64,000 nucleotides of DNA from Steroidobacteraceae bacterium (GTDB lineage: Bacteria > Pseudomonadota > Gammaproteobacteria > Steroidobacterales > Steroidobacteraceae). The notes beneath the pieces are model-generated. The model saw nothing but the letters and a program-made list of their open reading frames with translations, did no database searches and was not told where the DNA came from. Shown in pieces: positions 45,940-55,291 of this stretch. Where the stretch lies: assembly GCA_027531255.1 (NCBI GenBank), contig JAPZRU010000007.1, forward strand, positions 1-64,000, in the 5' to 3' direction. The position numbers and the translations under genes are program-made. Positions within the stretch are counted from its first letter, which is position 1. Each line of letters opens with the position of its first letter.

Positions 45940-46842
45940 ATGACAGCGCTGGGCAAGGCGGCACGCCTGCCGCTCGAACCGCCGAAGCAGTGGGGCTATA
46001 CCGACGAGCAGTTGGCGACCCACCCGCTCGCGTTCCGGGACGACCTCTTCAGGGACCAGGTGTTCCTGATCTCCGGCGGCGGCAGCGGCATGGGCCGCGG
46101 CATGGCCTACCTGCTGACCCGCCTCGGTGCGCAGGTGATGATCTGCGGCCGGCGGGCCGAGAAGCTCGAGGAGACCGCCGCCGGGATCCGCCAGCACCTC
46201 GGCAAGGAGATCGGCACGCGGGCGATGACGATCCGCGACCCCGAGCAGGTCAACGCGCTGGTCGCGGAGACCTTCGACCGCTTCGGTCGGCTCGACACCC
46301 TCGTGAACAACGGCGGCGGCCAGTTCCCGCAGGCGGCGCTCGAGTACTCGGTGAAGGGCTGGAACGCCGTCATCGACACGAACCTGAACGGCACGTGGTA
46401 CATGATGCAGGCGGCCGCCCGGCAGTGGCGGGACCGCGGCCAGCCCGGGAACATCGTCAACATCGTCGCCGTGGTCAGCCGCGGCATGCCGCAGGTGGCC
46501 CACACCTGCGCGGCCCGCGCGGGCGTCATCTACCTCAGCAAGACGCTGGCGACCGAGTGGGCGCCGCTCAGCATCCGCGTCAACTGCGTGGCCCCGGGCT
46601 CGATCGCGACCGAGGGCCTGAACGTCTACCCGCGCGCCGCGGCCGAAGCGTTCGCGCAGTCGAACCCGATGCTGAAGATGGGCGACGTGTTCGACATCGC
46701 GAACGCGGTCGCCTACCTGTCGTCGCCCGCGACGGGCTCGTTCATCACCGGCGAACTGCTCGCCGTGGACGGCGGGCGCCAGCAGTGGGGCGAGGACTGG
46801 CCGGGCGGGATCCCCGAGTACTTCCGGGTCAGCTCGCGCTGA
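45940..46842 (+). CDS. SDR of the trans-2-enoyl/2,4-dienoyl-CoA reductase type
   Basis: A 300-residue SDR: ISGGGSGMGRGMAYLLTRLG cofactor motif, NNGGGQFPQAALEYSVKGWN, and ATGSFITGELLAVDGG near the end. The classical YxxxK is replaced by VAHTCAARAGVIYLSKT, which is normal for the peroxisomal enoyl/dienoyl-CoA reductase group that lacks the catalytic Tyr. It diverges from the acyl-CoA ligase operon across the inverted repeat at 45864, suggesting it acts on the CoA ester formed there. Confidence 0.9.
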   Translation: MTALGKAARLPLEPPKQWGYTDEQLATHPLAFRDDLFRDQVFLISGGGSGMGRGMAYLLTRLGAQVMICGRRAEKLEETAAGIRQHLGKEIGTRAMTIRDPEQVNALVAETFDRFGRLDTLVNNGGGQFPQAALEYSVKGWNAVIDTNLNGTWYMMQAAARQWRDRGQPGNIVNIVAVVSRGMPQVAHTCAARAGVIYLSKTLATEWAPLSIRVNCVAPGSIATEGLNVYPRAAAEAFAQSNPMLKMGDVFDIANAVAYLSSPATGSFITGELLAVDGGRQQWGEDWPGGIPEYFRVSSR

Positions 46843-46960
46843 GCAACGCTGCGCGGGGCCGATCGCCCGCGACAGCGCGCCGGCAGGAGCGCCGCAACGC
46901 GCGCCCTCCGGGTCCCACTACCCTCGGGGTCCGTCGCTCCGCGACGCCCTCCCGAGTGCG

Positions 46961-47300
46961 ATGCCGGACCCGCTGCTCGCGATACTCGGCACCGCGGCCG
47001 TGTTCCTGCTCGGTGCGGTGTTCGCCGCGAACCTGTCGACGCCCGAGCGCAGGCTCGTGCAGACGCCGGCGCGGCTCTACGGCACCGACGCGCCGGACTT
47101 CCGCCGCGCGCTCGGCGTGCTGCTGGGCCCGGGCCTCGCGTCCGGCAACCGCGTCGACACGCTGCTGAACGGCGACCGGATCTTCCCCGCGATGCTGGAG
47201 CCGATCCGGGGCGCGCGCGTGCGCGTCCTGCTGGACTGGGTCGGCTCGCGCGACAGCGACGAGGCCGCGATCCGCTGCCTGCGCGACTTTGAGGGCTCAG
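46961..47300 (+). pseudogene. Decayed cardiolipin synthase (phospholipase D family)
   Basis: The frame opens with an N-terminal membrane segment (LLAILGTAAVFLLGAVFAAN) and reads like the start of a ClsB-type cardiolipin synthase: LYGTDAPDFRRALGVLLGPG, GNRVDTLLNGDRIFPAMLEP, IRGAR. It then jumps directly to VRVLLDWVGS; the roughly 30 residues normally between (TITFETYIYW...GRRFAEAL-type segment) are absent without loss of frame. Similarity stops near CLRDFEG, before either HKD catalytic motif. The rest of the frame is unrelated. Both the internal deletion and the 3' truncation indicate a pseudogene. A GCGCGCGTGCGCG tract at the internal junction could have promoted the deletion. Confidence 0.75.
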
Positions 47301-47372
47301 TTCCCGTTCCGCACCGGGCGGTCGTCGCGCACCGTCGTCCGCGGCGTGGAAGAAGTGGGCTGAACCCTTTTC

Positions 47373-48053
47373 TCACCAGTCGAGTTCCACCTCGACCGGC
47401 AGGTGATCGGAGAGCCCGCGCGGCAGGTCGGCGATCCGCGTGCGCGCGACCAGCGACCGCGGCCGGCACAGCACGCGGTCCAGCGCCAGCAGCGGCCGCC
47501 AATCCGGGAAGCTGGCCGGCGTGTCGACGAGGTGCAGGTGGCGGTGCGTCGCGAGCCGCAGCAGCCGCGCGGAGAGCGCGTTGAGGTCGCCGAGGGCGGC
47601 GACCGGTTCGGGCGACGCGGCGGTCAGCGTCGCGATCCGGCGTACCTGCAGCACACGGGCCCACGGCGCGAGGTCGAGGTGCGCCGCGATCAGGCGCAGC
47701 CGGCCGCGCGGCCGCTCGAGGCAGGCCGTCAGCACGCGCCGCAGTTCCAGCCCGCCGTACCGCACGTCGTGGGTGCACTCGTCGTGCAGGGGCAGGCGCG
47801 ACAGCAGCGCGTGGCCGTAGCGGCTCGCCGCACGCGGGATCGTCGTCGCCTCGAGCTGGAAGGGAAACGCCTCACGCAGGCGTTCCAGCGGCTCCTCGCG
47901 ACCGACGCCGCGCGTCTCCACCTCCTGCAGCGCGACGACGTCGGCGTCGCACGCAACGAGCGCCGCGAGGATCGGCTCGACCGTCAGCCGATACGCACCG
48001 GAACGGAATCCGTGCACGTTCCAGGTGAGCAGTCGAAGGGGGCGGCGCTTCAT
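47373..48053 (-). CDS. Endonuclease/exonuclease/phosphatase (EEP) family protein
   Basis: A 226-residue EEP-fold hydrolase: LLTWNVHGF (metal Asn), VVALQEVET (metal Glu), LIAAHLDLAPWAR, AALGDLNAL (Asp/Asn pair) and GLSDHLPVEVEL (catalytic His). It resembles E. coli YbhP, whose gene sits beside clsB; here the decayed cardiolipin synthase lies immediately downstream in opposite orientation, so a lipid-linked ancestral context is plausible. Substrate unknown. Confidence 0.87.
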   Translation of the reverse strand: MKRRPLRLLTWNVHGFRSGAYRLTVEPILAALVACDADVVALQEVETRGVGREEPLERLREAFPFQLEATTIPRAASRYGHALLSRLPLHDECTHDVRYGGLELRRVLTACLERPRGRLRLIAAHLDLAPWARVLQVRRIATLTAASPEPVAALGDLNALSARLLRLATHRHLHLVDTPASFPDWRPLLALDRVLCRPRSLVARTRIADLPRGLSDHLPVEVELDW

Positions 48054-48160
48054 CGCGACACGATGCCCCGCGGTCCGGCCCGCCGGGCGCCGCGCCTTGC
48101 GATTGCAGCCGCCGGGCCTGCGCGATCGGCGCCCCGAGGGTTGCCGATCGCGCGGCCGGG

Positions 48161-50356
48161 CTAGCCGGGCAGTCTCGAGAGGTCGGCGACGCGCAGGAAC
48201 AGCGTGCGCAGGCCCGCCAGCAACGCGAGGCGATTGGCGCGCACGGCCGGGTCGTCGGCCATCACCATCACCTTGTCGAAGAACGCGTCGACGGCGGTGC
48301 GCAGCGTCGCGAGCCGCTGCATCGCGCTCGCGTAGTCGCGGGCGTCGAGCATTCGCTCGGCCGCGGGGCGCACGCGCTCGAGTGCGGCGTGGAGTTCGCG
48401 CTCGGCGCCGTCCTGCAGCAGTTCGCTGCGGAGCGTCGTCGCGTCCACCGCGACGTTCGCCTCCACGGCCTTGCGCAGGATGTTCGCGATGCGCCTGTTG
48501 GCGGCCGCGAGCGCCGCCGCGTCCGGCAGCTGGAGGAACGTCGCGAGCGCGCGCAGGCGCGCGTCGAAGTCGAGCGGCGAGGCGGGACGGCGGTCGAGCA
48601 CCGAGTCGAACATCTCGGTCGTGATGCCGTCCGCGCCTTCGAGGTAATGCGCGCGCAGCCGCTCCATGACGTAGTCGTAGACCTCGGCGGCCACCGGGTC
48701 CGGGTTCAGCCGCGCGACGCCTGCCGGCCGCGGCTTGCCGGCCTTCTCGGCATTCGCGATCGCGACGCGCTCGATGTCGTCGCGCGCCGCCGCGAGCGCC
48801 GCGTCGATCGTCGCGGGCAGGTCGAGGTCGAGCCGCTTCTCGAGCACGAGACGCAGCACGCCGAGCGCGGCGCGGCGCAGCGCGAACGGGTCCTTGGTGC
48901 CCGAGGGCTTCTGCCCGATCGCGAATATGCCGACGATCGTGTCGAGCTTGTCGGCCAGCGCGAGCGCGGTGCCGACGCCCGTCGCGGGCAGGCGGTCGCC
49001 CGCGAAGCGCGGCAGGTACTGTTCGCCCATCGCCGCGGCGACGTCGGCGGGTTCGCCGTCGTGCCGTGCGTAGTACGTGCCCATCGTGCCCTGCAGTTCC
49101 GGGAACTCGCCGACGAGACCGGTCAGCAGGTCGCACTTCGCGAGCTCGGCGGCGCGGGCGGCGAGCGCCGCGTCCGCGCCCGCGAGTGGCGCGAGGCGCT
49201 GCGCGAGGGCGCCGACTCGCGCAGCCTTGTCGGCGTACGAGCCGAGCTGCGCCTGGAAGGTGACGGCGGCGAGTTGCTCGCGGCGCGCAGCCAGCGGCTG
49301 CCTGCGGTCCGTGTCCCAGAAGAACGCGGCGTCCGACAGGCGCGGGCGCACGACGCGCTCGTTGCCGGCGCGAACCTGCGCGGGGTCGCGGCTCTCGAGG
49401 TTCGCGACCGTGATGAACAGGGAGGTGAGGCGGTCGGCAGCGAGTCCCCGCGTCGGGCCTGCGCTGCCTTCGGCAGCGCATTCCCGGGTCGGAAAATAGC
49501 GCTGGTGATCCTGCAGCGTCGCGATCAGCACCTCGGGCGGCAGCTCGAGGAAGCGCTCCTCGAAGCGCCCGGCCAGCGGCACCGGCCACTCGACCAGCGC
49601 CGTCACCTCGTCGAGCAGCGCGTCCGCGACGATCGCCTCGACCCCGTGCTCCGCCGCCAGCGCGTGCACGCCGGTGCGGATGCGCTCGCGGCGCGCGGCG
49701 AAATCGGCGATCACCGAGCCTGCGCTCTCCAGCTTCTTCGCGTACGAGGCCGGGCTCGTCAGCCGGATCTCCTTCGGCGCCATGAAGCGGTGACCGCGCG
49801 TGCGGTCCGAGGCTTCGACTCCGAGGATCGTCGCCGGTACGACCTCGGCGCCGAACAGCATCACGACCCAGTGCACGGGGCGCACGAACTCCGCGGTGCC
49901 GCCGCCCCAGCGCATGCGCTTGGCGATCGGCAGCCTGTCCAGCGAGGCCTGCACGAGGCCGGCGAGCAGCGAGGCGGTCTCCGCGCCCGGCTTCGTGCCG
50001 ACGTAATGGAGGAACTCGCCCTTCGCTTCCTGCACGCGGCCGAGTTCCGCGACCGCGACGCCGCAGGATTCCGCGAACGCGGTCGCGGCGCGAGTCGGCT
50101 TGCCGGTCGCGTCGAACGCGGCCGACACGGGCGGGCCCTTGCGCCTGATCTCCTGGTCGGGCTGGCGTTCCGCGACCTTCTTCACGAGCACCGCGAGGCG
50201 GCGCGGCGCGGCGTAGGGCTGGACCGCACCGTGCTTCACGCCCGCAGCCGCGAGCCCCGCGACGACGCCGTCGGTGAAGGCCTGCGACAGGGCAGGCAGG
50301 GACTTCGGCGGCAGTTCCTCGGTGCCGATCTCGACCAGGAAGTCGCGCGTGCTCAT
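48161..50356 (-). CDS. glyS: Glycine--tRNA ligase beta subunit
   Basis: A 731-residue GlyS, beginning with the signature [18 protein letters not shown] and containing [18 protein letters not shown] and an HD-like domain near [22 protein letters not shown]-terminal anticodon-binding region ([41 protein letters not shown]) closes the protein. Slightly longer than E. coli GlyS (689). It forms the alpha2-beta2 enzyme with GlyQ; its ATG overlaps the glyQ stop (ATGA). Confidence 0.96.
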   Translation of the reverse strand: MSTRDFLVEIGTEELPPKSLPALSQAFTDGVVAGLAAAGVKHGAVQPYAAPRRLAVLVKKVAERQPDQEIRRKGPPVSAAFDATGKPTRAATAFAESCGVAVAELGRVQEAKGEFLHYVGTKPGAETASLLAGLVQASLDRLPIAKRMRWGGGTAEFVRPVHWVVMLFGAEVVPATILGVEASDRTRGHRFMAPKEIRLTSPASYAKKLESAGSVIADFAARRERIRTGVHALAAEHGVEAIVADALLDEVTALVEWPVPLAGRFEERFLELPPEVLIATLQDHQRYFPTRECAAEGSAGPTRGLAADRLTSLFITVANLESRDPAQVRAGNERVVRPRLSDAAFFWDTDRRQPLAARREQLAAVTFQAQLGSYADKAARVGALAQRLAPLAGADAALAARAAELAKCDLLTGLVGEFPELQGTMGTYYARHDGEPADVAAAMGEQYLPRFAGDRLPATGVGTALALADKLDTIVGIFAIGQKPSGTKDPFALRRAALGVLRLVLEKRLDLDLPATIDAALAAARDDIERVAIANAEKAGKPRPAGVARLNPDPVAAEVYDYVMERLRAHYLEGADGITTEMFDSVLDRRPASPLDFDARLRALATFLQLPDAAALAAANRRIANILRKAVEANVAVDATTLRSELLQDGAERELHAALERVRPAAERMLDARDYASAMQRLATLRTAVDAFFDKVMVMADDPAVRANRLALLAGLRTLFLRVADLSRLPG

Positions 50357-51351
50357 GCCAGCCTCCGCGCGTTCGAGGTGGCGCCCGCGGACGGCATTTC
50401 GCCGAGCGGCAGGGGTGCCGCGACGTCCACGCCCCGCACCGCCTGCTTCGTCATCGGGAAGCCGAGCGCTTCTCGGCTCCTGTAGTACGCCTCGGCCACG
50501 CCGCGCGCCAGCGTGCGCACGCGGAGGATGTAGCGCTGGCGCTCAGTCACCGAGATCGCGCGGCGCGCGTCCAGCAGGTTGAACGTGTGCGAGGTCTTGA
50601 GCATGCGCTCGTACGCGGGCAGCGCGAGCGGGATCTCGAGCAGCCGCCGGCACTCCGCCTCGAACGCGTCGAACTGCCGGAACAGCTCCGCCGTGTCCGC
50701 GTACTCGAAGTTGTACTTCGACTGCTCGACCTCGTTCTGGTGGTAGACGTCGCCGTAGGTCACGCGGCCGAGCGGGCCGTCGGTCCACGTCAGGTCGAAC
50801 ACGCTCTCGACGCCCTGCAGGTACATCGCGAGGCGCTCGAGACCGTAGGTGATCTCGCCCGACACCGGCCGGCAGTCGAGACCACCCACCTGCTGGAAGT
50901 AGGTGAACTGCGTGATCTCCATGCCGTTCAGCCAGATCTCCCAGCCGAGGCCCCATGCGCCGAGCGTGGGCGACTCCCAGTTGTCCTCGACGAGGCGGAT
51001 GTCGTGCGTGGTCGCGTCGATGCCGATCGCGGCCAGCGAGCCGAGGTAGAGGTCGATGATCTCCGCCGGCGACGGCTTGATGATCACCTGGAACTGGTAG
51101 TAGTGCTGCAGCCGGAACGGGTTCTCGCCGTAGCGGCCGTCGGTCGGGCGGCGCGACGGCTGCACGTAGGCCGCGCTCCACGGCTCCGGGCCGATCGCGC
51201 GCAGGAAGGTCGCGGTGTGGAACGTGCCTGCGCCCATCTCCATGTCGTAGGGCTGCAGCAGCACGCAGCCCTGGCGCGCCCAGTAGGTCTGCAGCGCTAG
51301 GATCAGGTCCTGGAAGGTGCGGGGCTTCTCGGCGGGCGCGTTGCGGGGCAT
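50353..51351 (-). CDS. glyQ: Glycine--tRNA ligase alpha subunit
   Basis: A 332-residue class II catalytic subunit: [60 protein letters not shown], and [20 protein letters not shown]. It contains the aminoacylation active site; GlyS supplies tRNA recognition. A TATACT -10 box reading on this strand lies at 51400-51405. The C-terminus runs about 30 residues past E. coli GlyQ. Confidence 0.97.
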   Translation of the reverse strand: MPRNAPAEKPRTFQDLILALQTYWARQGCVLLQPYDMEMGAGTFHTATFLRAIGPEPWSAAYVQPSRRPTDGRYGENPFRLQHYYQFQVIIKPSPAEIIDLYLGSLAAIGIDATTHDIRLVEDNWESPTLGAWGLGWEIWLNGMEITQFTYFQQVGGLDCRPVSGEITYGLERLAMYLQGVESVFDLTWTDGPLGRVTYGDVYHQNEVEQSKYNFEYADTAELFRQFDAFEAECRRLLEIPLALPAYERMLKTSHTFNLLDARRAISVTERQRYILRVRTLARGVAEAYYRSREALGFPMTKQAVRGVDVAAPLPLGEMPSAGATSNARRLA

Positions 51352-51514
51352 GGAAAGCCTTGAAAAAGACGGGGATTACGGCGCTCTGGCGGGCCGGCGA
51401 GTATAGCGGAGGGGGCTGCGCGGCGCGTGCCGGCGGGTCGCCGGGGCGAATGCCGACGGGCGCGCGAGGACGGGCAGGCCGCGCGGTCGGCGGCTGGAGG
51501 CCGGGCGGGCGAGC

Positions 51515-53086
51515 GTGGCTGGCCGCGCAGTCACCGTCGTGCAATCCTCGCGCCGATTTCCGTCCCGGGAGGCCCGTCCGATCACCACCACCTTCGCGGC
51601 CGTCCCGGCTTCGCGCCTCCACGATGCGGTGGCCGAGCGCGCCCGCGAACGCACCGGGCTGAGCGGCATCCATCCGCTCGAAGACGCACGCGCGGCCTTC
51701 GCCGCGCGCGTCGCACTCGCCGAGGTGGCCGAGCGCAGCCTCGACGTTCAGTACTACATCTGGAAGGACGACGTCTCGGGCCGGCTGCTGATGGAGGCGC
51801 TGCGTCGCGCGGCCGCGCGCGGCGTGCGCGTGCGCCTGCTGCTCGACGACAACAACACCGCGGGGCTGGACCGCATGCTGGCCGCGCTCGACGCCGACCC
51901 GCACGTCGAGATCCGCCTCTTCAACCCGTTCCGCAACCGCGCGCTCCGCGCGCTCGGCTACCTCACCGAGTTCCCGCGCCTGAACCGGCGCATGCACAAC
52001 AAGTCGTTCACGGCCGATGGCGTCGCGACGATCGTCGGAGGGCGCAACGTCGGCGACGAGTACTTCGCCGCCGGTGGCGCCCTGGAGTTCTACGACCTCG
52101 ACGTGATGGCGGTCGGCGCCGTCGTGGCCGACGTCGCGCGCTCCTTCGACGAGTACTGGAACAGCGAGTCCGCGTATCCCGTCGAGACCCTCCTGCCGCG
52201 CGCGATGGCCGGCGAGGTCGCGCGCTTCGTCGCGCGCGGAGTGGCGGCGATCGAGAGCGAGGAGTCGGCCGGCTACGCGCGATGGGTCGCCGAGTCGCCG
52301 GCGGTACGCGATCTTCTCGGCGGGCGGCTCGAGGTCGAGTGGGCGGAGGCGCATCTCGTGGTGGACGACCCGGCCAAGGCCCTCGCGCGCGCGCGCCCCG
52401 AGCGCTGGCTGCTGAACTCGCTCGACGCGCTCGCCGGCGAAGCGCGGCGGGAACTGCACGTCGTGTCGCCCTACCTCGTGCCGACGCGGCGCGGCGTCCG
52501 GGAGTTCGACGGCCTCGTGCGCCGCGGCGTCCGCATCTCGGTCCTGACGAACGCGTTCGAGTCCACGGACGTCGCCGCCGTGCACGCGGGCTACGCGAAA
52601 CGCCGCCGGACGCTCCTGGACAGCGGCGTGACGCTCTACGAGCTGCGGCGCGATTTCGCGCCACTGCCCGTGGCGCGGGTAGCGGGGCGTGGCCGGGGCG
52701 GTGCCGGAGACGGCGGCGGCTCTGCCGGCGTGGCGCACCGGCTGCGCGCGCCCGGCAGCGCGAGCCTGCACGCGAAGACCTTCGCGATCGACCGCGAGCG
52801 GCTCTTCGTGGGTTCGTTCAACTTCGACCCGCGGTCTGCCGCGCTCAACACCGAGATGGGGCTGCTGATCCGTTCCCCGCGACTCGCCGGTCGTCTCGCC
52901 ACGCTGTTCGACGAGGATGTTCCGGCCGCTTCCTACCGTGTCCGCGTGGGTGCAGGCGGCGGGCTCGAGTGGGTCGCGCGCCGGGACGGCGTCGAGACCG
53001 TACTGCGCGACGAGCCGGGCATGGGCCTGCTCCAGCGCTGCGGCATCGATCTGCTCGCGCGGCTGCCGATCGAGTGGCTGCTGTAG
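51515..53086 (+). CDS. Phospholipase-D-family phosphatidyltransferase (ClsC-like)
   Basis: A protein of about 520 residues with two HKD motifs: MHNKSFTADGVATIVGGRNV (H-x-K-x4-D) and SLHAKTFAIDRERLFVGSFN. Other cardiolipin-synthase-C features are LDVQYYIWKDDVSGRLLMEA, HVVSPYLVPTRRG and the C-terminal LLARLPIEWLL. Likely makes cardiolipin or transfers phosphatidyl groups at the inner membrane. It has no strong N-terminal membrane helix. The exact start is unsure: two GTG codons within the first 25 residues are equally weak. It diverges from glyQ. Confidence 0.87.
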   Translation: MAGRAVTVVQSSRRFPSREARPITTTFAAVPASRLHDAVAERARERTGLSGIHPLEDARAAFAARVALAEVAERSLDVQYYIWKDDVSGRLLMEALRRAAARGVRVRLLLDDNNTAGLDRMLAALDADPHVEIRLFNPFRNRALRALGYLTEFPRLNRRMHNKSFTADGVATIVGGRNVGDEYFAAGGALEFYDLDVMAVGAVVADVARSFDEYWNSESAYPVETLLPRAMAGEVARFVARGVAAIESEESAGYARWVAESPAVRDLLGGRLEVEWAEAHLVVDDPAKALARARPERWLLNSLDALAGEARRELHVVSPYLVPTRRGVREFDGLVRRGVRISVLTNAFESTDVAAVHAGYAKRRRTLLDSGVTLYELRRDFAPLPVARVAGRGRGGAGDGGGSAGVAHRLRAPGSASLHAKTFAIDRERLFVGSFNFDPRSAALNTEMGLLIRSPRLAGRLATLFDEDVPAASYRVRVGAGGGLEWVARRDGVETVLRDEPGMGLLQRCGIDLLARLPIEWLL

Positions 53087-53148
53087 CCGCGCCGGCGCCG
53101 GCGGGCGCGCGTAGACTGCGCGCAGCGAGGATTCCCCGGAGCGACGCG

Positions 53149-54123
53149 ATGAGAGCCGTGGTCTGCAGCGAGTTCGGCCCGCTCGACCGTCTCGAGGTGC
53201 GCGAGCTCCCGGAGCCTCCGCTCCCGCCTGGACACGTCCGCGTGAAGGTGACCTGCGCGTCGGTGAACTACCCGGATGCGCTGATGGTCCTCGGCGCCTA
53301 CCAGGTGAAGCCGGCGCTGCCGTTCGTGCCCGGGGCCGAGCTGGCGGGAACCGTCACCGAGGTGGGCGAGGGCGTGACGCACCTGCGTCCCGGCGATCGC
53401 GTGCTGGCGCTCTGCTGGCTCGGCGCGTTCGCCACCGAGGCGGTCGTCGAGGCGCGGCTGGCGCTGCCGCTCGATGCCGCGATCGACTTCGCGCACGCAG
53501 CCGCGCTGCCGATGACCTACGGTACCGCCTTCCACGCGCTGCTCGACCGCGCCCAGCTGCGTGCCGGTGAAACGCTGCTGGTGCTCGGTGCCGGCGGCGG
53601 CGTCGGGCTCGCGGCGGTGGAACTCGGCAGGCACATGGGCGCCACCGTGATCGCGGCGGCGTCGTCGAGCGCGAAGCTGGAGGCGGCGCGCGCTCGGGGC
53701 GCCGATCACGCGATCGACTACGGCACCCAGGATCTGCGTGCCGAACTCCGGCGCATCACCGGCGGACGCGGACCCGACGTGATCCTCGACCCGGTCGGCG
53801 GGTCGTACGCCGAGCCGGCGCTGCGTTCGATCGCGTGGGGCGGTCGCTATCTCGTGGTGGGTTTCGCCGCCGGCGACATCCCGCGGGTGCCGCTGAACCT
53901 GCCGCTGCTGAAGGGTTGCGCGGTGATCGGCGTGTTCTGGGGCGAGTTCCTGAAGCGCGAGGCGGACCGCGGGGCGGATGAACTGCGGCAGTTGCTCGCG
54001 TGGCTGAAGGACGGGACGCTGCGGCCGCTGGTGTCGGCCCGCGTGCCGCTGGAGCGTGCGGCAGAAGCGATGCGCACCGTTCACGAGCGCGGCGCGGTCG
54101 GCAAGATCGTCGTCGAGCCCTGA
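53149..54123 (+). CDS. NADPH:quinone oxidoreductase-like MDR protein
   Basis: A 324-residue medium-chain dehydrogenase without the catalytic or structural zinc Cys ligands: MRAVVCSEFGPLDRLEVREL, SVNYPDALMVLGAY, PFVPGAELAGTV, cofactor motif VLGAGGGVGLAAVELGRHMG, and ILDPVGGSYAEPALRSIAWG. Typical of the quinone-oxidoreductase/NADPH-dependent enone reductase group. GGAG precedes the ATG by 7 bases; a TAGACT -10 box lies at 53112-53117. It stands alone on its strand. Confidence 0.92.
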   Translation: MRAVVCSEFGPLDRLEVRELPEPPLPPGHVRVKVTCASVNYPDALMVLGAYQVKPALPFVPGAELAGTVTEVGEGVTHLRPGDRVLALCWLGAFATEAVVEARLALPLDAAIDFAHAAALPMTYGTAFHALLDRAQLRAGETLLVLGAGGGVGLAAVELGRHMGATVIAAASSSAKLEAARARGADHAIDYGTQDLRAELRRITGGRGPDVILDPVGGSYAEPALRSIAWGGRYLVVGFAAGDIPRVPLNLPLLKGCAVIGVFWGEFLKREADRGADELRQLLAWLKDGTLRPLVSARVPLERAAEAMRTVHERGAVGKIVVEP

Positions 54124-54177
54124 GCCCATGCCGACTGGCGCTGCGGTGCCGCGCGACGGCGCGGGTCCGTCACGCCG

Positions 54178-54558
54178 TCACGCCGTCGCGTCGCGTGCCA
54201 GGTCCGCCCGCTCGAACCAGAACGCGCGGAAGCGATAGTCCGGGCCCGGGTTCGCGAACCACTCGAGGTGGTCGCGGCGAAACTCCGCCTCGTCCCCGCA
54301 CGCCTCCGCGCGCCAGAGCGCCTCGGGGATCGGGTCGCCCCAGCGCAGTTCGCGGATCGCAGTGACGCGCAGGCGGCACCGCGGCACGCCGTGCGTGTCG
54401 CAGCCGTCGTAGACGCCGCCGACCCGCACGACGCCGTCGCGCGGATCGGTGCCCCAGTTGTCCTCGCCCGGTCGCAGCACGCTCGCGCTCTTGCGACCGT
54501 CGAGCACCTGCTGCAGCAGCCAGTCGTATGGAAACGTCAGCCGCGGTACTGGGGACAT
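54178..54558 (-). CDS. ASCH-domain protein
   Basis: A 126-residue small RNA-binding-like (ASCH/PUA-fold) protein: LTFPYDWLLQQVLDGRKSAS, VGGVYDGCDTHG, CRLRVTAIRELRWGDPIPEA, and WFANPGPDYRFRAFWFERAD. ASCH proteins have been linked to RNA or modified-nucleoside hydrolysis and regulation; function here unknown. The only plausible start is an ATG that forms part of a GGGGA-CAT-TCCCC palindrome belonging to the dispersed repeat, so its translation start may be supplied by a mobile sequence. Confidence 0.82.
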   Translation of the reverse strand: MSPVPRLTFPYDWLLQQVLDGRKSASVLRPGEDNWGTDPRDGVVRVGGVYDGCDTHGVPRCRLRVTAIRELRWGDPIPEALWRAEACGDEAEFRRDHLEWFANPGPDYRFRAFWFERADLARDATA

Positions 54559-54605
54559 TCCCCATTATCGCCGCCTCCGGAAACGGGGTCAGGCGCCTCT
54601 TCCGG
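54550..54605. repeat. Dispersed palindrome copy over the ASCH start
   Basis: TGGGGA-CAT-TCCCCA (54550-54564) is followed by CCGGAA ... TTCCGG arms (54577-54605) around CGGGGTCAGGCGCC. The GGGGA core and CGGAAA elements match the well-formed copies at 60917 and 61039. Confidence 0.6.
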
Positions 54606-54741
54606 TGGCGCCGGGAAACCGGGACGGGCCTCGCTTCGGAAGCGCCGGGCGAAGGTCAGCTGCAGGATCGGCCACAGGGTCTCGCAGACGGTTGCAGGGG
54701 AAGTTGCGCGGTTCGTGCGCCGCGTGACGGGGCTCGCGCGG

Positions 54742-54757
54742 TGGCACGTGCGTTGCA
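54742..54757 (+). promoter_or_regulatory. Sigma-54 promoter of the HPF/RaiA-like gene
   Basis: TGGCACG-TGCG-TTGCA agrees with the sigma-54 consensus TGGCAC-N5-TTGCA at every core position; the GG and GC doublets are 12 bp apart as required. Predicted transcription start near 54768, leaving a 43-base leader before the ATG at 54811. Confidence 0.8.
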
Positions 54758-54810
54758 CCGCCTCGCTGGATCGCGCCGCCGAATCGCGCGCAGCCGTCGA
54801 GGAGTCCCGC

Positions 54811-55185
54811 ATGCAGATCCAGGTGAACCATGACGACCACGTCCGCGGCGCGAAGTTCGTCGACTTCGTCGAGGCCGAGGTGCGCAGTGCGCTCGACCGG
54901 TTCGGCGAGCGCATCACGCGCGTCGAGGTGCACCTGAGCGACGCGAACGCGCAGAAGGGCGGCGGCGCGGACGCGCGCTGCCTGATGGAAGTGCGCATCG
55001 TCGGCCAGAACCCCCTCGCGGTCACCGGGTTCGCGTCGAGCGTCGGGCAGGCGATCGCGGTCGCCGCGGAGAAGCTGGAGCGACTGGTCGAGCACACGAT
55101 CGGTCGGCTCGACGACTCGACCTATCGGAAGGGCCCGGACCTGCCGCCCGATTCCGGGCCGCCGCTGCCCGGCGAGCGGTCCTAG
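54811..55185 (+). CDS. HPF/RaiA-family ribosome-associated protein
   Basis: A 124-residue protein of the hibernation factor / sigma-54 modulation family: MQIQVNHDDHVRGAKFVDFV, ITRVEVHLSDANAQKGGGAD, CLMEVRIVGQNPLAVTGFAS, and AIAVAAEKLERLVEHTIGRL, i.e. the beta-alpha-beta-beta-beta-alpha fold plus a Pro-rich tail of about 20 residues. Family members bind the 30S A/P sites to silence ribosomes under starvation. GAGGAG precedes the ATG, and a near-perfect sigma-54 promoter lies 54 bp upstream, suggesting control by nitrogen or another sigma-54 activator. Confidence 0.87.
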   Translation: MQIQVNHDDHVRGAKFVDFVEAEVRSALDRFGERITRVEVHLSDANAQKGGGADARCLMEVRIVGQNPLAVTGFASSVGQAIAVAAEKLERLVEHTIGRLDDSTYRKGPDLPPDSGPPLPGERS

Positions 55186-55291
55186 CCCGCCGTCGACGCG
55201 TGCCGGCCGACGCGCTACCTTCGCGCCCGCACCCTGCCGTCGCGGCACGGTGCGCGCGGGGTCCGCCCCCGCCATCGCGCAGGAGGGCGCC

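Noticed and set aside
47300-47584. Continuation of the cardiolipin synthase frame to 47584
   Set aside because: After about 47300 the residues no longer match the family and the frame runs antisense into the EEP gene.
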